From: Corbicula japonica
Lineage: Eukaryota > Mollusca > Bivalvia > Venerida > Cyrenidae
NCBI GenBank assembly: GCA_038501625.1
Contig: JAZAYU010001058.1
Coordinates: forward strand, 1-64,000
Reading direction: 5' to 3'
DNA: 64,000 nucleotides
Shown here: piece by piece, positions 10,430 through 21,294 of the stretch
Position numbering within the stretch: position 1 is the stretch's first letter
How the letters are laid out: each line of letters begins with the position of its first letter
The notes under the pieces: generated by a model
Databases searched by the model: none
Told to the model about the DNA's origin: nothing
What the model saw: the letters and a program-made list of their open reading frames with translations, nothing else
Made by a program: the position numbers and the translations under genes

Positions 10430-12450
10430 TTCTAATCTTGTTGTTTTACGGGATGCAGTCAAAGGTACGAAGTTGGAGTATAATTCTACAGATTTCCTAA
10501 GAATACTACACGGAGAACTAAGTGGTTAGCGGCCGTAAAATGATGTAAATTTGGACAGTAATTTGAGTAAAATTCACCGTGGGAACCAAGACTGCAAGAG
10601 TCCACGATCGCATTTGTGGACGCCACTTTGTCAAAGGTGCGTTTCTTAGTTGATTGAATAAATATTTTGACATTGTAATAGTTATTTTAATAGAATTATC
10701 AATGCTTTCGTTTTGAAATCAAATACAAAGTACAAATTTCCGGAGCTCAACGATTACTCCACCCACATCCTTTATACCAAGAAATTATCGTGGCCGACAT
10801 TTACAATGGTAACGTTGTTTGTGATAAGAGTACTAAATGAAGGGTCCAGAATATTTTTATTATTTCTGTTTATCACTTTATATTTGTGTATGTTGTAGGA
10901 AAGTGTGATGGTCCCCGTGATCCAGATTATGTACCAAGTGTAAACATGGGTAATCGGTATGAGAGAACAGTGTTGCGGGATCCAAGAAGCAGCTAGCCTT
11001 CTTCACCCCAGATGTAAAGAAACATGAGAAAAGTTCAGAATGTGATGCTGCAGAAGCCCTATTTGACCTGGCCCAGCTTACAGTAAGTTACTCCCAGTAG
11101 AGACACCAGTCCAGAAAAATCAGACCTGTATATTACTCAAAATCTTCTCAGGTTAATTACTTGCATGACATAAAATCATGTTATGTATTTAATGGGTGCC
11201 GATGAATTTAGAAAAACTCTGCAGAATTTTGCTCACTGTAAAATTCTTCAGAGTTTTTCTAAATTCATCATAAAACAGTGTATGTACAAGTTTTAACGCT
11301 TTTGTGTACCTGGTTGATCAATTGACAAACCCATATTGTCCGATCATAATCTAAGATAAGTTGGCATCTTGGTAAAAAATAACCTTAAAGAGAACAGTTT
11401 AGATCCTGATCAGATGGAACAAACAAGCCAGCTGATCTGGAGCTGCACTGTTAGTCTAAGGAGATTAGTACCTTATTTTTCTGCTTTATATTGTGTTTTT
11501 CATATTTCATATTATTTCAGATATCCATGACCGATGCATTAAATCACCAGAAAGCAATGGAGGAGATTGGGCAGCTTCAGCAAGAGAACCATCGGCTGAA
11601 AGAGGAGATTATGCTTATAAAGTTCTCCGACAATATTCTGGAGGGAGAAAGAAAAGACGCTTAAACTTTATTCACACTGGATACCAAATCATGCTGTGTT
11701 TTTAATGGTTGGTGAATTTTACACAGGCAGTTCTACCAAAGTCCAATATAGTTTGAAACTGAGACTAAACTTACAGAATGACGATCTTGCATTCAGGTTT
11801 TAAGTCCCGGACTGTAATATCCAACACATTAAATGAAGGACTGCCAAAGCTTGCAAACAAAATTGGCTTTCTGGTACTGTGGCCAGATAAAGAATCTGTG
11901 TTGAGGAATCTTCCGGATGTTTTCCGAGAAACATACCGTAAATGTAGGGTAATAATTGACTGTTGTGAAGTTTTCATTGAAATAGCAGGGAACTTGACAT
12001 TAGGGGCATCAACATGGTCGAATTACAAGCATCACAATGCTGTGAACTTTTTAGTTGCCATTACCCCAACAGGTGCGATTAGTTTCGTTTCACATGCATT
12101 TGGTGGCAGAACATCAGAGAAGGTCATAACTGTTCGCTTAGGATTTCTGGATTTGATTGAAAGAGATGACCAAATACTGGCTGATAGTGGCTTCCTTATT
12201 TCGGAGGAAATAGCGTCGCATTATGCAACTTTAATTATGCCAGATTTTACTAGAGGAAAAAACAGTTAAGTGCCAGAGAAGTGGAACGAAGAAGGAAAAT
12301 AGCCCGTGTCAGAATACATGTGGAGCGAGCCATAGAGAGGCTGAAAACTTTAAAATTTTAAGTTCAAAAATGAATCTTCAGACGATTCCACATGCCGACA
12401 TCATAATGACAATTTGCTTTGCAGTATCTAACTTGCACTCTAGGCTTTTT
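10430..12450 (+). mobile_element. Decayed THAP/DDE_Tnp_4 (ISL2EU-like) DNA transposon
   Basis: It is built from several exon-like pieces of one transposase. An exon at 10899-11082 is flanked by TGTTGTAG and GTAAGT and reads DPDYVPS, then after a frameshift FFTPDVKKHEKS and AAEALFDLAQL. An exon starting at 11521 after ATTATTTCAG encodes a coiled-coil helix. The DDE core follows at 11778-12400. Upstream pieces near 10430-10510 and 10705-10810 may be earlier exons, but the THAP zinc ligands were not recognised. Terminal repeats were not found. Confidence 0.65.
11521..12395 (+). pseudogene. DDE_Tnp_4-type transposase remnant
   Basis: This is a transposase of the DDE_Tnp_4/THAP-associated type, broken by several frameshifts and stops. 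From 11521 it reads a coiled-coil (EEIGQLQQENHRLKEEIMLI), stops at 11662, then shows a shifted TG-PNHAVF-like stretch. The catalytic core lies in the 11778-12269 frame: FLVLWPDKESVLRNLPDVF, then VIIDCCEVFIE with the first Asp, WSNYKHHNAVNFLVAITPTG, and DDQILADSGF with the second Asp. After a stop at 12267-12269 the next segment reads AREVERRRKIARVRIHVERAIERLKTL, with the Glu typical of the family, in another frame. It is non-functional as read. Confidence 0.8.
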
Positions 12451-12539
12451 AATTAAGGTAGCTTTTAATACTTAACCGGCAGAGTTACCAACAAGTTTAT
12501 TTATAAAGAAAGTTGTGGGAATCAGCTAAATAAAAAATG

Positions 12540-12945
12540 TAACAAAGAAATTAGTTTTATTCACTTTAAAGAGACAGTGACATGTTGTATTTTTCTGTTC
12601 TGAGTGGACATTTAGCAAGGTTGACAAACATTAGCCTACACCTTCTATGCTTTGTTGTTAAAATTGAAAACACATATAAATTGTCAGATACATTTTTAAA
12701 AAGTTTAGTAAAATCTCAAACTGTGATTCAAACCTACACAACCATGAATTGCTACAGAAAGTGAAATAAAAGCTCTGCACTCCTTCCGTCACAACTATCT
12801 CAGCAATGCTGAAAGAATGATTAAGTTTTTGTAACCGATAGGCTGTCCCTAATCTGGGATTGCAGGCTGCACATACTGTAAGGATCAAAGTAATCTTTAT
12901 TATGTGGAAGTGACATCACTCTCTTGAAATACATTCAATCCTTTT
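12540..12945. other. Spacer without recognisable gene
   Basis: Short open frames on both strands are unsupported. The stretch leads into the T-run at 12942-12946 where the Helentron-like element begins. Confidence 0.4.
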
Positions 12946-14115
12946 TGTGTCGCCTGCGATAGCAGGTAGACACATAGGGATCCTATTGTCCGGCGGTGGC
13001 GATGTCGTCCGGTAGTCCCCCAACTTTAACCTGAAACTTAATGTTGCCTATAACTTTGAAAGTACTTGTCCTATTCACTTCATACTTGGAATATATCATC
13101 AGCACGAACAATGCCATCTGTGACGACAAGAATGATAACTCCAGTTTCAAAATTTGTTTAGTTATGCCCCTTTCAAATGCAACTTTAACCTGAAACTTAA
13201 TGTTGCCTATAACTTTGAAAGTACTTGTCCTATTCACTTCATACTTGGAATATATCATCAGCACGAACAATACCATCTGTGACGACAAGAATGATAACTC
13301 CAGTTTCAATATTTTTTGAGTTATGCCCCTTTCAAATGCAACTTTAACCTGAAGCTTAATGTTGCCTATAACTTTGAAAGTACTTGTCCTATTCATTTCA
13401 TACTTGGAATGTATCATCAGCATGAACAATGCCATCTGTGATGACAAGAATGATAACTCCAGTTTCAATATTTTTTTAGTTATGCCCCTTACAAATGCAA
13501 CTTTAACATGAAACTTAATGTTGACTAACTTTCAAAGAACTTGTCCTAGTCACTTCGTACTTGGAATATGTCATCAGCATTAACAATGCCATCTGTGACA
13601 ACAAGAATGATAAGTCCAATTTCAAATTTTTTTAGTTATGCCCCTTTCAAGTGCAACTTTAACATGAAACTTAATGTTGACTTTAACTTTGAATGTACTT
13701 GTCCTATTCACTTCATACTTGGAATATATTATCAGCATGAACAACGCCATCTGTGACAACAAGAATGATAACTCCAGTTTCAATATTGTATGAGTTATAT
13801 CCCTTTCAAATTTAACTTTAACATGAAAATGAGTAAAATGCCTGTAAAACGGAAATTACTTGTTCAATTAATTCACTTAATACTTTGAATAACTCATCTG
13901 CATTTACAAACCAATTTTTGAAGATGATAACTCAGGTTTCACCATTATTTTAGTTATTCCCCTTTTAATTGCAATTTAGATGACATGTGTTCTGTTGTGT
14001 AGTATTGAAATCAACTTCAATAAAATATTTTTATTATATATGATTAAACATAGGCCCACATTTCAACGTTTTCCATGCAGGCGACACATGTGTTCCGCGG
14101 AACACAACATTCTAG
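12946..14115 (+). mobile_element. Helentron/pearl-like element (family 2) with 160 bp satellite core
   Basis: The 5' end at 12946 folds into a hairpin with arms TGTGTC-CCTGC and GCAGG-GACACA around GATA. A tandem core of about five 160 bp units follows. Near the 3' end GCAGGCGACACA (14077-14088) repeats the 5' terminus in inverted orientation. It is followed by the perfect 18-base palindrome TGTGTTCCGCGGAACACA (14089-14106) and CTAG at 14112-14115 before TTT. A terminal 5' inverted repeat, a subterminal 3' copy, a 3' hairpin and CTAG are the established architecture of non-autonomous Helitron/Helentron elements, which include bivalve pearl repeats. No Rep/helicase is encoded. Confidence 0.75.
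13020..13815 (+). repeat. Tandem 158-160 bp satellite, about five units
   Basis: The block AACTTTAACCTGAAACTTAA recurs near 13021, 13181, 13340, 13499 and 13655, with a degraded last unit near 13813. Spacing is 156-160 bp. Units differ by scattered substitutions. A 161-codon minus-strand open frame across it (12983-13468) is an artefact of the repetition. Confidence 0.85.
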
Positions 14116-14600
14116 TTTAATGTAATCTGAGCATTTATAATGAATGTTCAACCCTTCATGCCCATTGCTATTCTTAATAAAAAATATGCATTATACAATA
14201 TATATGTATATATATATAAAAAAACTAAAATATGTTAAAGAATGGTTTCTTTCACTTTGACAAATAGTTGCTCTGTTAAATTAGAAATCCAATTTCATTT
14301 AACAAACAGAAATAAGTCTGTAATGTCTTATTATTTCAACTTATTCCATTCCATTTCATATTGTCAACATTGTACATGCACCACCCATTTGTTTTGTAAA
14401 TTTTATGCTGATGGTACAGGCAGTGGTTACTCCAGCGCCTGCAGCGCTTTGATCTCTAATAGTTGAGAAAAGAAAACAGTCGTAATATTACCGGATTACG
14501 CGTAGAAAATCCTGGTCGATGGTGTACTTTCCAGTCCCTGACTTTCACATTCGCTGTGCGAATGATCGACTTTTAAATGCTTTGTTAGTTACAGTATAAA
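14116..14600. other. Spacer with a TA dinucleotide run
   Basis: No gene is seen. A short (TA)n-like stretch lies at about 14195-14218. Confidence 0.4.
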
Positions 14601-14639
14601 ATATACCCATGTTTAATTAAAATATTGGACGGCAGACAA

Positions 14640-15155
14640 ATTTCAATGGATATTTTAATGGCTGAATAAGCAAATAATTGCATTCGACAGGGTATACAGT
14701 AATACATTTTCCAGTTCAAACTTGAATGCACACGGGTTTTTCATTTGGTTTGTCCGATGGGTAATGTTTCTAATAATAAACCGTCCTTGTAATGGAAATA
14801 ACCATGGGTATTTCAAGACTCCGGGCGTTTTATAAAGCTGCCATTGTAGTAACAGTTATTCTCTCACAATAACTTAGCATATATCCTCATAAATAGATTG
14901 CGAAAAATACAATAACAATAAGCATTTGCTGCTTACTTAAACAACTGTATTTTTGGACAGAATATCTGCAATCACTGTAAACGGAAGTAGACGTGGTACT
15001 GAAAACGTAATTTCGTAAATAAGATAAGCGAACTGTAGTTACCCAGTTCTGAAAACGGAAGCTAATTACATTTAAAAACGGTAGTAGATGTGGAGAAATA
15101 AAGATCACTCTGTAAACGGAATTCTAAGCAGGTAAATATTTACAGAAGCATCACC
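14640..15155 (+). promoter_or_regulatory. 5' flank of gene B, conserved with gene C
   Basis: This flank aligns by eye over about 500 bases with the reverse complement of 35117-35640 upstream of gene C. The 40 bases before the start codon are identical. It holds five A-rich motifs of the form AAACGGAA or a one-base variant, near 14979, 14998, 15049, 15073 and 15111, and all five recur in the C flank. They contain the GGAA core bound by ETS factors, and the one at 15049 (GAAAACGGAAGC) is one mismatch from an interferon-response-type element. No TATA box was chosen. Conservation may reflect recent duplication rather than selection. Confidence 0.45.
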
Positions 15156-16137
15156 ATGCCGGGCCTATCAGCAGGATTATCAACGTTTAACTCGTGCAAT
15201 AAAGCGGGAGCAATACCATATTTTACACAACATTTGCAGAACAGCCCAAATGACTACACAGCTCTGATGTGGCGCGGTAGGGCGTACGGGATTGTGGGTA
15301 ACGCACCGTTTGCCATACAGGACTTCGCCAAAGCAGCCAGCGTCAGTTCGGGTTATCGTAGGTTATTGGCACAATACCATCAACGTCGCTCCGAAGGAAA
15401 TGCTCAAGGCGCGAACAGTTGCTTGGGGCAAGCACTACGCGAGTATCCTAACAGCGAAGAGGTGTTGTCGGCAGCCGGTACTACTCTTTACATGTGCGAC
15501 AATCGCAAGGATGCGCGGTCGATTCTTGAAAAGTCAGTCGGGCTGTTTGAAGCGAATGGTACCACTCAAGAGCCGTCATATTGTTGGACAAAATACTATC
15601 TCGGTAATGTCTACCTGTATGATGTCGAAATCGACAGAGCAGTGGGAACCTATGAGGGCGCTCTTAGGGCTAGCGGCACACTGACTGTCGCACACCTAGG
15701 TATTGCGCATGGAAACCTGATAAAAGGCAACGAATGGATAGCTAGGAGAAAGTACGAAACAGCCAGATTACTTAATCCTACCCTGGTCCACTGGGACACA
15801 TTTGAGAAATTTCGGGATAACTATTTTTCGAGCGGCGGCGATCATTTGAAGACAGCTTATTTGGCTAGGACGGGTCAAACAAACCCATATCAGAGCAGTC
15901 CTCAGACAATGGAAACTGGTTTACGTATGTCTTCAGCTTCGTCAAGGTCAGCTTTACGTGTGTCGTCAGCCTCGTCATGGTCAGGTTTACGTGTGTCGTC
16001 AGCTTCGTCAAGGTCAGGAGAATCATCGTGGGCACAAAGGGGAGGTAGAGGAGGTGGCGCTAGAGGCGGAGGTGGTGCAAGTGGCGCTGGTGGTGGTGCA
16101 GGTGGCGGAGGTGGAGGTAATGGCAGTGACAACGAAG
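15156..16137 (+). CDS. TPR-repeat gene B, exon 1
   Basis: It encodes about 327 residues. Residues 1-230 are TPR-like helical repeats: a canonical unit around TALMWRGRAYGIVGNAPFAI at about 36-55, a second helical pair around NSEEVLSAAGTTLYM, and a third around PSYCWTKYYLGNVYL followed by TLTVAHLGIAHGNLI and LNPTLVHW. Then come three tandem 12-residue repeats of the form LRVSSASSRSG (about 255-287) and a Gly-rich tract (about 295-322) ending in GSDNE. There is no signal peptide or membrane segment. The ATG at 15156 is chosen because gene C shares it with an identical preceding context. The exon ends at G16137 before GTAAAG, phase 1; reading on past it gives a Phe-rich stretch that is probably intronic. 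A protein-binding scaffold is the expected role of TPRs; the partner is unknown. Confidence 0.8.
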
Positions 16138-17442
16138 GTAAAGGAAGAGACATGTTTTTTTTTTCCGTGTTCTATAATATTTCAATACTTACGGGGCTCT
16201 ATCATATAATTCCGTCAGAAACATTTTACATTTTGTTGTCGGATAATTATTAAACAACACTTTTTATTCTTACATAATTTAACATCATTTATGATGTATT
16301 TTACACATTCGTACATCAACGTATCTACACAATTTGCTGTATAGTTTGACAGAAATGGAATGTCAAGGCGGTATTCTTTTATTTCGTTCACTTATTCTTC
16401 ATAAACAAGACTGCGTTTTCGGCAAAGCTGCGACTGTAACAATCTTTCCCCACTTTTACATAAGCGTACAAGTTGATTTTATTATTTACTGGATTGTTTT
16501 TAATATATGATTTTTTTAAAGTTTTATTGAACCTGTTGAGGATCACCTTTTTACTGAAATGAAAAAGTTGTATAATATATATATCATTTTATAGTAGAAA
16601 AGCGTTGCACCATAAAGCCTTCAAATATATACATTCTTTTATAAGACTTAGAAGTCGACAGGTCTTTGTAAAAAAAGTAGGTTTTCTTCATTGAAAATGA
16701 GTTTTAGATTTATTTTAAAATTATTCTATGAAGGTTTTCTGGTTCGAAAAGTATTTTTACATGTATAAAACTTTTTTTTTTCCAAAACAAGCGTGATGAC
16801 CCCCGTGTTTCTTTTTTTAAATATCAGCAATTTGAAACCAATATAGCAGCAATATCAACAATACCCGGTATATCAGCAATAAAGAGGCAACATTTTTATT
16901 ACCAGAAAGACTATGAAATACTGGTTTCTTTAAGTGCCAGTAGTCGACAGCCGAGATCTGATTTAATGACTGATTTACAAACCTTTTTCTATCATTTTCA
17001 ACCTACAGTGAAACCCCTCATGTTGTTGTTGTTGTTTATTCCCAGTTTATGGACCCTCTCGCCTCTGACCGAGGACATTATGGTGTAGTCCGTTGAAATC
17101 CCTCATTAAGAACACCCCGAAATTAAGGCCAACTCGCGAATAAGACCACTATTCCGATTTCCCAGTTTTGCACCATTTTCTACCACTATAGAAAAACCAC
17201 TCCACTATTAAGACTACTTTTTCCCGGTCCCAATGGTGGTCTTAAAAGCGGGGTTTCACTGTATTAACAAAGTTTAGTATGTAATATATTCAAACCAGAC
17301 CCTCTAGTTATTACAGAAGCTTTTCTGTTGTGAATAATGGTAGCTGTAGAGTGACCAATATAAAATGTTTTTCCCTTCAAGATCCTGTATACTGTATTTG
17401 ATCGATATCGTCTCAACGAAACTGCACAAATTTATATTGTAG
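16138..17442 (+). other. Intron of gene B
   Basis: The donor GTAAAG at 16138 and acceptor TTATATTGTAG ending at 17442 leave the frame in phase 1, as in gene C. The intron contains the mariner-type MITE at 17004-17263 and otherwise AT-rich unique sequence. Confidence 0.65.
17004..17263. mobile_element. Mariner-type MITE with TACAGTGAAACCCC termini
   Basis: The left end TACAGTGAAACCCC at 17004 and right end GGGGTTTCACTGTA at 17263 are perfect inverted repeats including the TA target duplication. Internal sequence (ATTAAGACCAC-like blocks) is typical of Tc1/mariner MITEs. About 80 bases from a GTTGTTGTTGTTG run to near 17098 interrupt the left arm, which resumes with CCCTCATTAAGAACACC. Confidence 0.75.
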
Positions 17443-17723
17443 ACGACGATGACAAATGGACACAGATGAAAAGGGAATCGAAGTGGATCATGAAATATGG
17501 TAATCGCACATATGTTCAGTCACCCTGTGGTAAATACTGGTACACGAGGAACCTGGGACAAGGGCATGCCGGGGCGTTTGTGAAAAAATATGAAGACAAA
17601 GGGAGCACCATCAAATTCTTGGGTTCCTGTGACCGAAACCTGCGCTTTATGGGAGATAAGCACGAGTCTATGGCTGGTACGAGCATCAGGAAGAGCGATA
17701 TGAACACCGTGAAGCGACGATAA
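17443..17723 (+). CDS. Gene B, exon 2: GHAG/KHES C-terminal domain
   Basis: This exon completes gene B, for a predicted 420 residues in total. It starts in phase 1 with a run of four Asp followed by Lys-Trp, then a basic helix, then the domain: SPCGKYWYTRN, GHAGAFVKKYEDKGS, IKFLGSCDRNL, DKHESMAGTSIRKSD and a basic end, stopping at 17721-17723. The two Cys, GHAG His, SCDR Asp/Arg and KHES Lys/His are shared with gene C. The spacing of GHAG and KH is reminiscent of bacterial polymorphic-toxin C-terminal modules, which are commonly nucleases; this is recalled, not searched. An alternative is a metazoan Cys-containing binding domain. The Asp4-Lys stretch between linker and domain resembles an enteropeptidase-type cleavage site. 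Confidence 0.75.
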
Positions 17724-17729
17724 ATTCTT

Positions 17730-17946
17730 CGCAGAGTTGTCGTTCATCACACTCACTTTTCGCAGAGTTGTCGTTCATAACACTCACTTTTCGCAGAGTT
17801 GTCGTTCATAACACTCACCTTTTGCAGAGTTGTCGTTCATAACACTCACTTTTCGCACAGTTGTCGTTCATAACACTCACTTTTCGCACAGTTGTCGTTC
17901 ATAACACTCACCTTTTGCAGAGTTGTCGTTCATAACGCTCACTTTT
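17730..17946 (+). repeat. 31 bp tandem array, seven units, in the 3' region of gene B
   Basis: Seven head-to-tail units of exactly 31 bp start six bases after the stop codon of gene B. Each contains AGTTGTCGTTCATAACACTC. Units differ at few positions (CGCAGAG/CGCACAG/TGCAGAG starts; CACTTTT/CACCTTT ends), indicating recent expansion. There are no spacers, so it is not a CRISPR array. It probably lies in the 3' untranslated region. Confidence 0.9.
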
Positions 17947-19827
17947 CGTTCAGGCGACATGTCAGAACTGATTATCACATATAATGTTTACTTTTTTTCG
18001 CCGAGGATATGCAGAACAACTTTTGTTCATTGATCGATTGTGTTGGTATCTGATATTATTTCTTCTGAAACAAATTAATGTGCACTACATGCAGAGTTAT
18101 TCCGAAAGGTTTTTTAACCATTTTAAAACTAACTGAAATGTTTTCATGCTATGTTCAGATAAATAGACTATCATCAAAATAGCAAGGAATGGTGTACGAT
18201 ACCATTAGAGCCCATTCTTTCGTTTAAAATACTTCCCTAAAATAGCACCTAAAATCCTATTTAGAGTGGGTTTTACCAAAAGTAATTTCACAATTTATGT
18301 CCATTAGCAGGAGAGATATCTTTTTTTTTTTTAATTTTGTTATCAATTTTTTTTTTATTTTGAAAAACTCCCTTGATCTGAGTCTCCCTTGCATTCGGTT
18401 TAAAAGCAAGAAAGCGTAGAATGCTTTTTCGGTAGTGTTTACTTTTTATGACATGTCATTAGTGATATCGATATAAGAATGGTTTTAACTTAAAATTTGT
18501 CTGTAATATAATATTACTGGTTGATAACATCTTTTTTGTGCAAGTAAAAGAGAAGAATTTAATAGGTTTTACGTCTAGCCACTTGAAAGCAGACATTATA
18601 ATAGACAGCTTTTGTCGAGCTCCGCCACTGCTTAAATAATTAGGGTTTAAATCAATTTACTTTGGTGGGGTCTACGAAAATGTTTTAAATTAAATTGTTT
18701 CTTATTTGTGAGAATCTCAAGTAGTATATAAGTAGAGTTATTTGTATTTGCCATTATTTATTGCTATGTGTCCTTCACATCTGGGCTGTGTCGTCACAGG
18801 TCTGCCATGATCGCACTGATTTAAAATTAAGGTTATTTGAAGACAATAGCTATTTTTATATAATATTGGCATTGTCGTCCCTTAAAAACTTCAACTTTCT
18901 TTTTTTTAATTTGTGTCATGCTTGTTTGAATCCTGGTTGGGGTTTGGGTTATACAAATTTCAGGTAGGCAATTACTAAACATGCAGTTTTATTAAGTTGG
19001 ATGCTCCAGAAAATTGCCAGGAATTCTAATTGGTCAAATAAACTAATAACCAATGAGAATTCTTCTCTCAAACTTGTAAAGACATTAGCTAGATTTTAGT
19101 TTCTATGGACTGAATTAATGTGGATATTATATTGCTAACTTGTTCAACTCTTTGATGAACTTCTTGCAAACATGAAGAAACAAGCAGCATAACTGAGCCT
19201 GGATTTTTCCCCTTACAATCAAGTCCTTGTTTAAATCCTTGATCATATCAAGTAATATCTTAACCCATGGGGTAGGGCTTATATTCCACATGCAACCAAT
19301 GTACTGTTATCTAGATTAGTCTGAACATTTGTGCATTATGATAAGGATCTAACATGGTTGCTCCTTGGTCAGAAATAACTTCATAAAAAATCTAAATGCA
19401 ATTAGGTATCTAGTACAGATTCTGATCACACTGCACGTCAGGCCTACTGACTGCACATATTTAAAGCTGTATCTCATATAGGAAAACCTTAATGTGGCAT
19501 TTCCTGATAAGCATAAAGAATGCAAATTTCAAAAATAAAGCAAAGTATTACTCGATAGACTAAGCATTGAAAGATCATTAAATTATTAATAAGCAAACAC
19601 ACGTGAACTTTGATATAACAATATTTATACACTTTATTATGAACAGTCAACACATAAATAATTATACATTTCGTTATAAACAGTCAGCACATAAATAATT
19701 ATTCATTCATTATAAACAGTCAGCACATCAATTATTATTCAATTTTCAACATTTTACAATCAGCCTCCCAAGTGAAGACTCAACTTCCATGTATGGTCCA
19801 ATATAATGGTAGGTTTACTGAATTTAT
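17947..19827. other. Intergenic AT-rich sequence
   Basis: No gene, RNA or repeat is supported. Poly(T) runs occur near 18320 and 18345. Confidence 0.45.
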
Positions 19828-20069
19828 TTAACCCTTTCCTTGATATGTACGTCTTTTTACGCATGTGCGACCAGTGTAGATCCAGATCAGCCAGCACATC
19901 CACGCCGTCTGATCAGGATCCGCACTGGTCACATTTTGGTCAAGAATAACCAAATGAATCAAAAAGCGAACAGTTTAGATCCTGATCAGATGGCACGGAT
20001 GTGCCCTCTGATCTAGATCTAAACTGTTCACCCTGGCAATAAAGGTGTATCTATACAGGAAAGGGTTAA
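19828..20069. mobile_element. Palindromic MITE with TTAACCCTTTCC termini
   Basis: It begins TTAACCCTTTCC at 19828 and ends GGAAAGGGTTAA at 20069. Internally there are imperfect inverted blocks built on GTGTAGATCCAGATCAG and GATCAGGATC, so the strand folds back on itself. The terminal TTAA could be a target duplication. Relatives lie at 21079, 36196 and possibly 11395, 53215 and 53820. Confidence 0.7.
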
Positions 20070-21078
20070 CAAAATGACATTCAAAATATGTTCATATGGT
20101 CACAGAGCTGAACATGTGATACACTTGTATGTGACTGTACAAAACAAACATTCACTGTCTTCACTGTTATTAAATGAAATTATTTCCGTTTCGAATAATA
20201 CGAACTTGACGGTAATTGTCAGTGTGGAGGGAAAAGGTGCGTGAATCTCGTGCGATTAGGCTATTTAAGTGTTGGTTTTATCTGTGTACACCATTCGAGG
20301 CGTTTCTATTCAGCGGTAAACATGTCGGCACCCGCCCACCCGCCCTATAGGTTGTTAATATTGTTTTTGGATGGTTGTCGACGTTTAACAGAACTTTCAG
20401 AGAATAAATTGAAAAATGGGTGTAAATAAAGTGTTTATTTTTGTTTCAGGTGTTTCGAGTTTTGGTGTTTTCTCTTAGTCATAAACAATATATTTATTTA
20501 TCATGTAAGAAATATGGATATTTTAAGGCCATTCACTAGTTTCAGGTTCGAGTGGTACTATTAGATGAAGCTTTATCCAGATGTGTTGAAAGTTTTCCGT
20601 TCGTCTGCTGGACAGCTAAATAGCCAGAGCTACGGATGTCAGCTTTTCATTCGGACGGTTCGCACACTACAGGCCCACTGATTCTACCTCTGTTTGGACA
20701 GTTTTTGAGCAACTTGCACTTGGACTTTACGGACATTTGAAAATTTTAATGTATATTACCGCTGAATACAACGACCTATTCCTAGTTTTTGTTTGTGTTT
20801 TTTACGTATTATGAGATAAGGAAATAATTAATTTACTCACGTTAAAGTGAGTAATATATGTTTGAGTTGTATGACTTGCTTGGTGTGTACCCGACGGATC
20901 AATATCATTTGTTTTTATCTAACTTCAATATTGTTCACCAAAATGTTAGTGTTTTAAATTCACAACAGCTCTACAACAAACTACATTAGAATAAATACAG
21001 CATTTTGTAATGTATGTTCAATAACAGTTTGTGCTGTTAAGCTACAATGCACAATTTGACCAGAAAATAGCTTCAAAC
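20070..21078. other. Spacer without recognisable gene
   Basis: A 62-codon open frame at 20241-20429 has no recognisable similarity. No other feature is seen. Confidence 0.4.
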
Positions 21079-21294
21079 TTAACTCTTTCCTCCAAAGATA
21101 AACCTTTATTGCATGGGCAAACAGTGTAGATCCAGATCAGCCGGCATATCTGTGCCTTTTGAGCAGGATCTGCACTGTTCGCTTTTCAATTCCTTAACTT
21201 ATTTCTGACCAAAATGCAACCAGTGCAGATCCTGATCTGGATCTACACTGGTCGCACATGTGTACAAACATGTTTGTATGGAGGAAAGGGTTAA
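21079..21294. mobile_element. Second palindromic TTAA MITE
   Basis: Termini are TTAACTCTTTCCTCC at 21079 and GGAGGAAAGGGTTAA at 21294. The internal CAGTGTAGATCCAGATCAG and its inverted counterpart near 21235 match the element at 19828. Confidence 0.7.

Noticed and set aside
12983..13468. Minus-strand 161-codon open frame with internal protein repeats
   Set aside because: It is the translation of the 160 bp satellite units; the frame persists only because 160 bp units with small indels happen to stay open. No domain or start context supports it.
15902..16153. Minus-strand Pro-rich 83-codon frame
   Set aside because: It is the antisense of the Gly/Ser-rich linker of gene B and has no independent support.
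16138..16253. C-terminal extension of gene B without splicing
   Set aside because: Reading through the GTAAAG donor gives a Phe-rich unconserved stretch. Gene C uses the same donor, and exon 2 is in matching phase in all three copies.
17730..17946. CRISPR-like array
   Set aside because: The 31 bp units are contiguous with no unique spacers, in a eukaryotic context next to a gene's stop codon. It is an ordinary tandem repeat.
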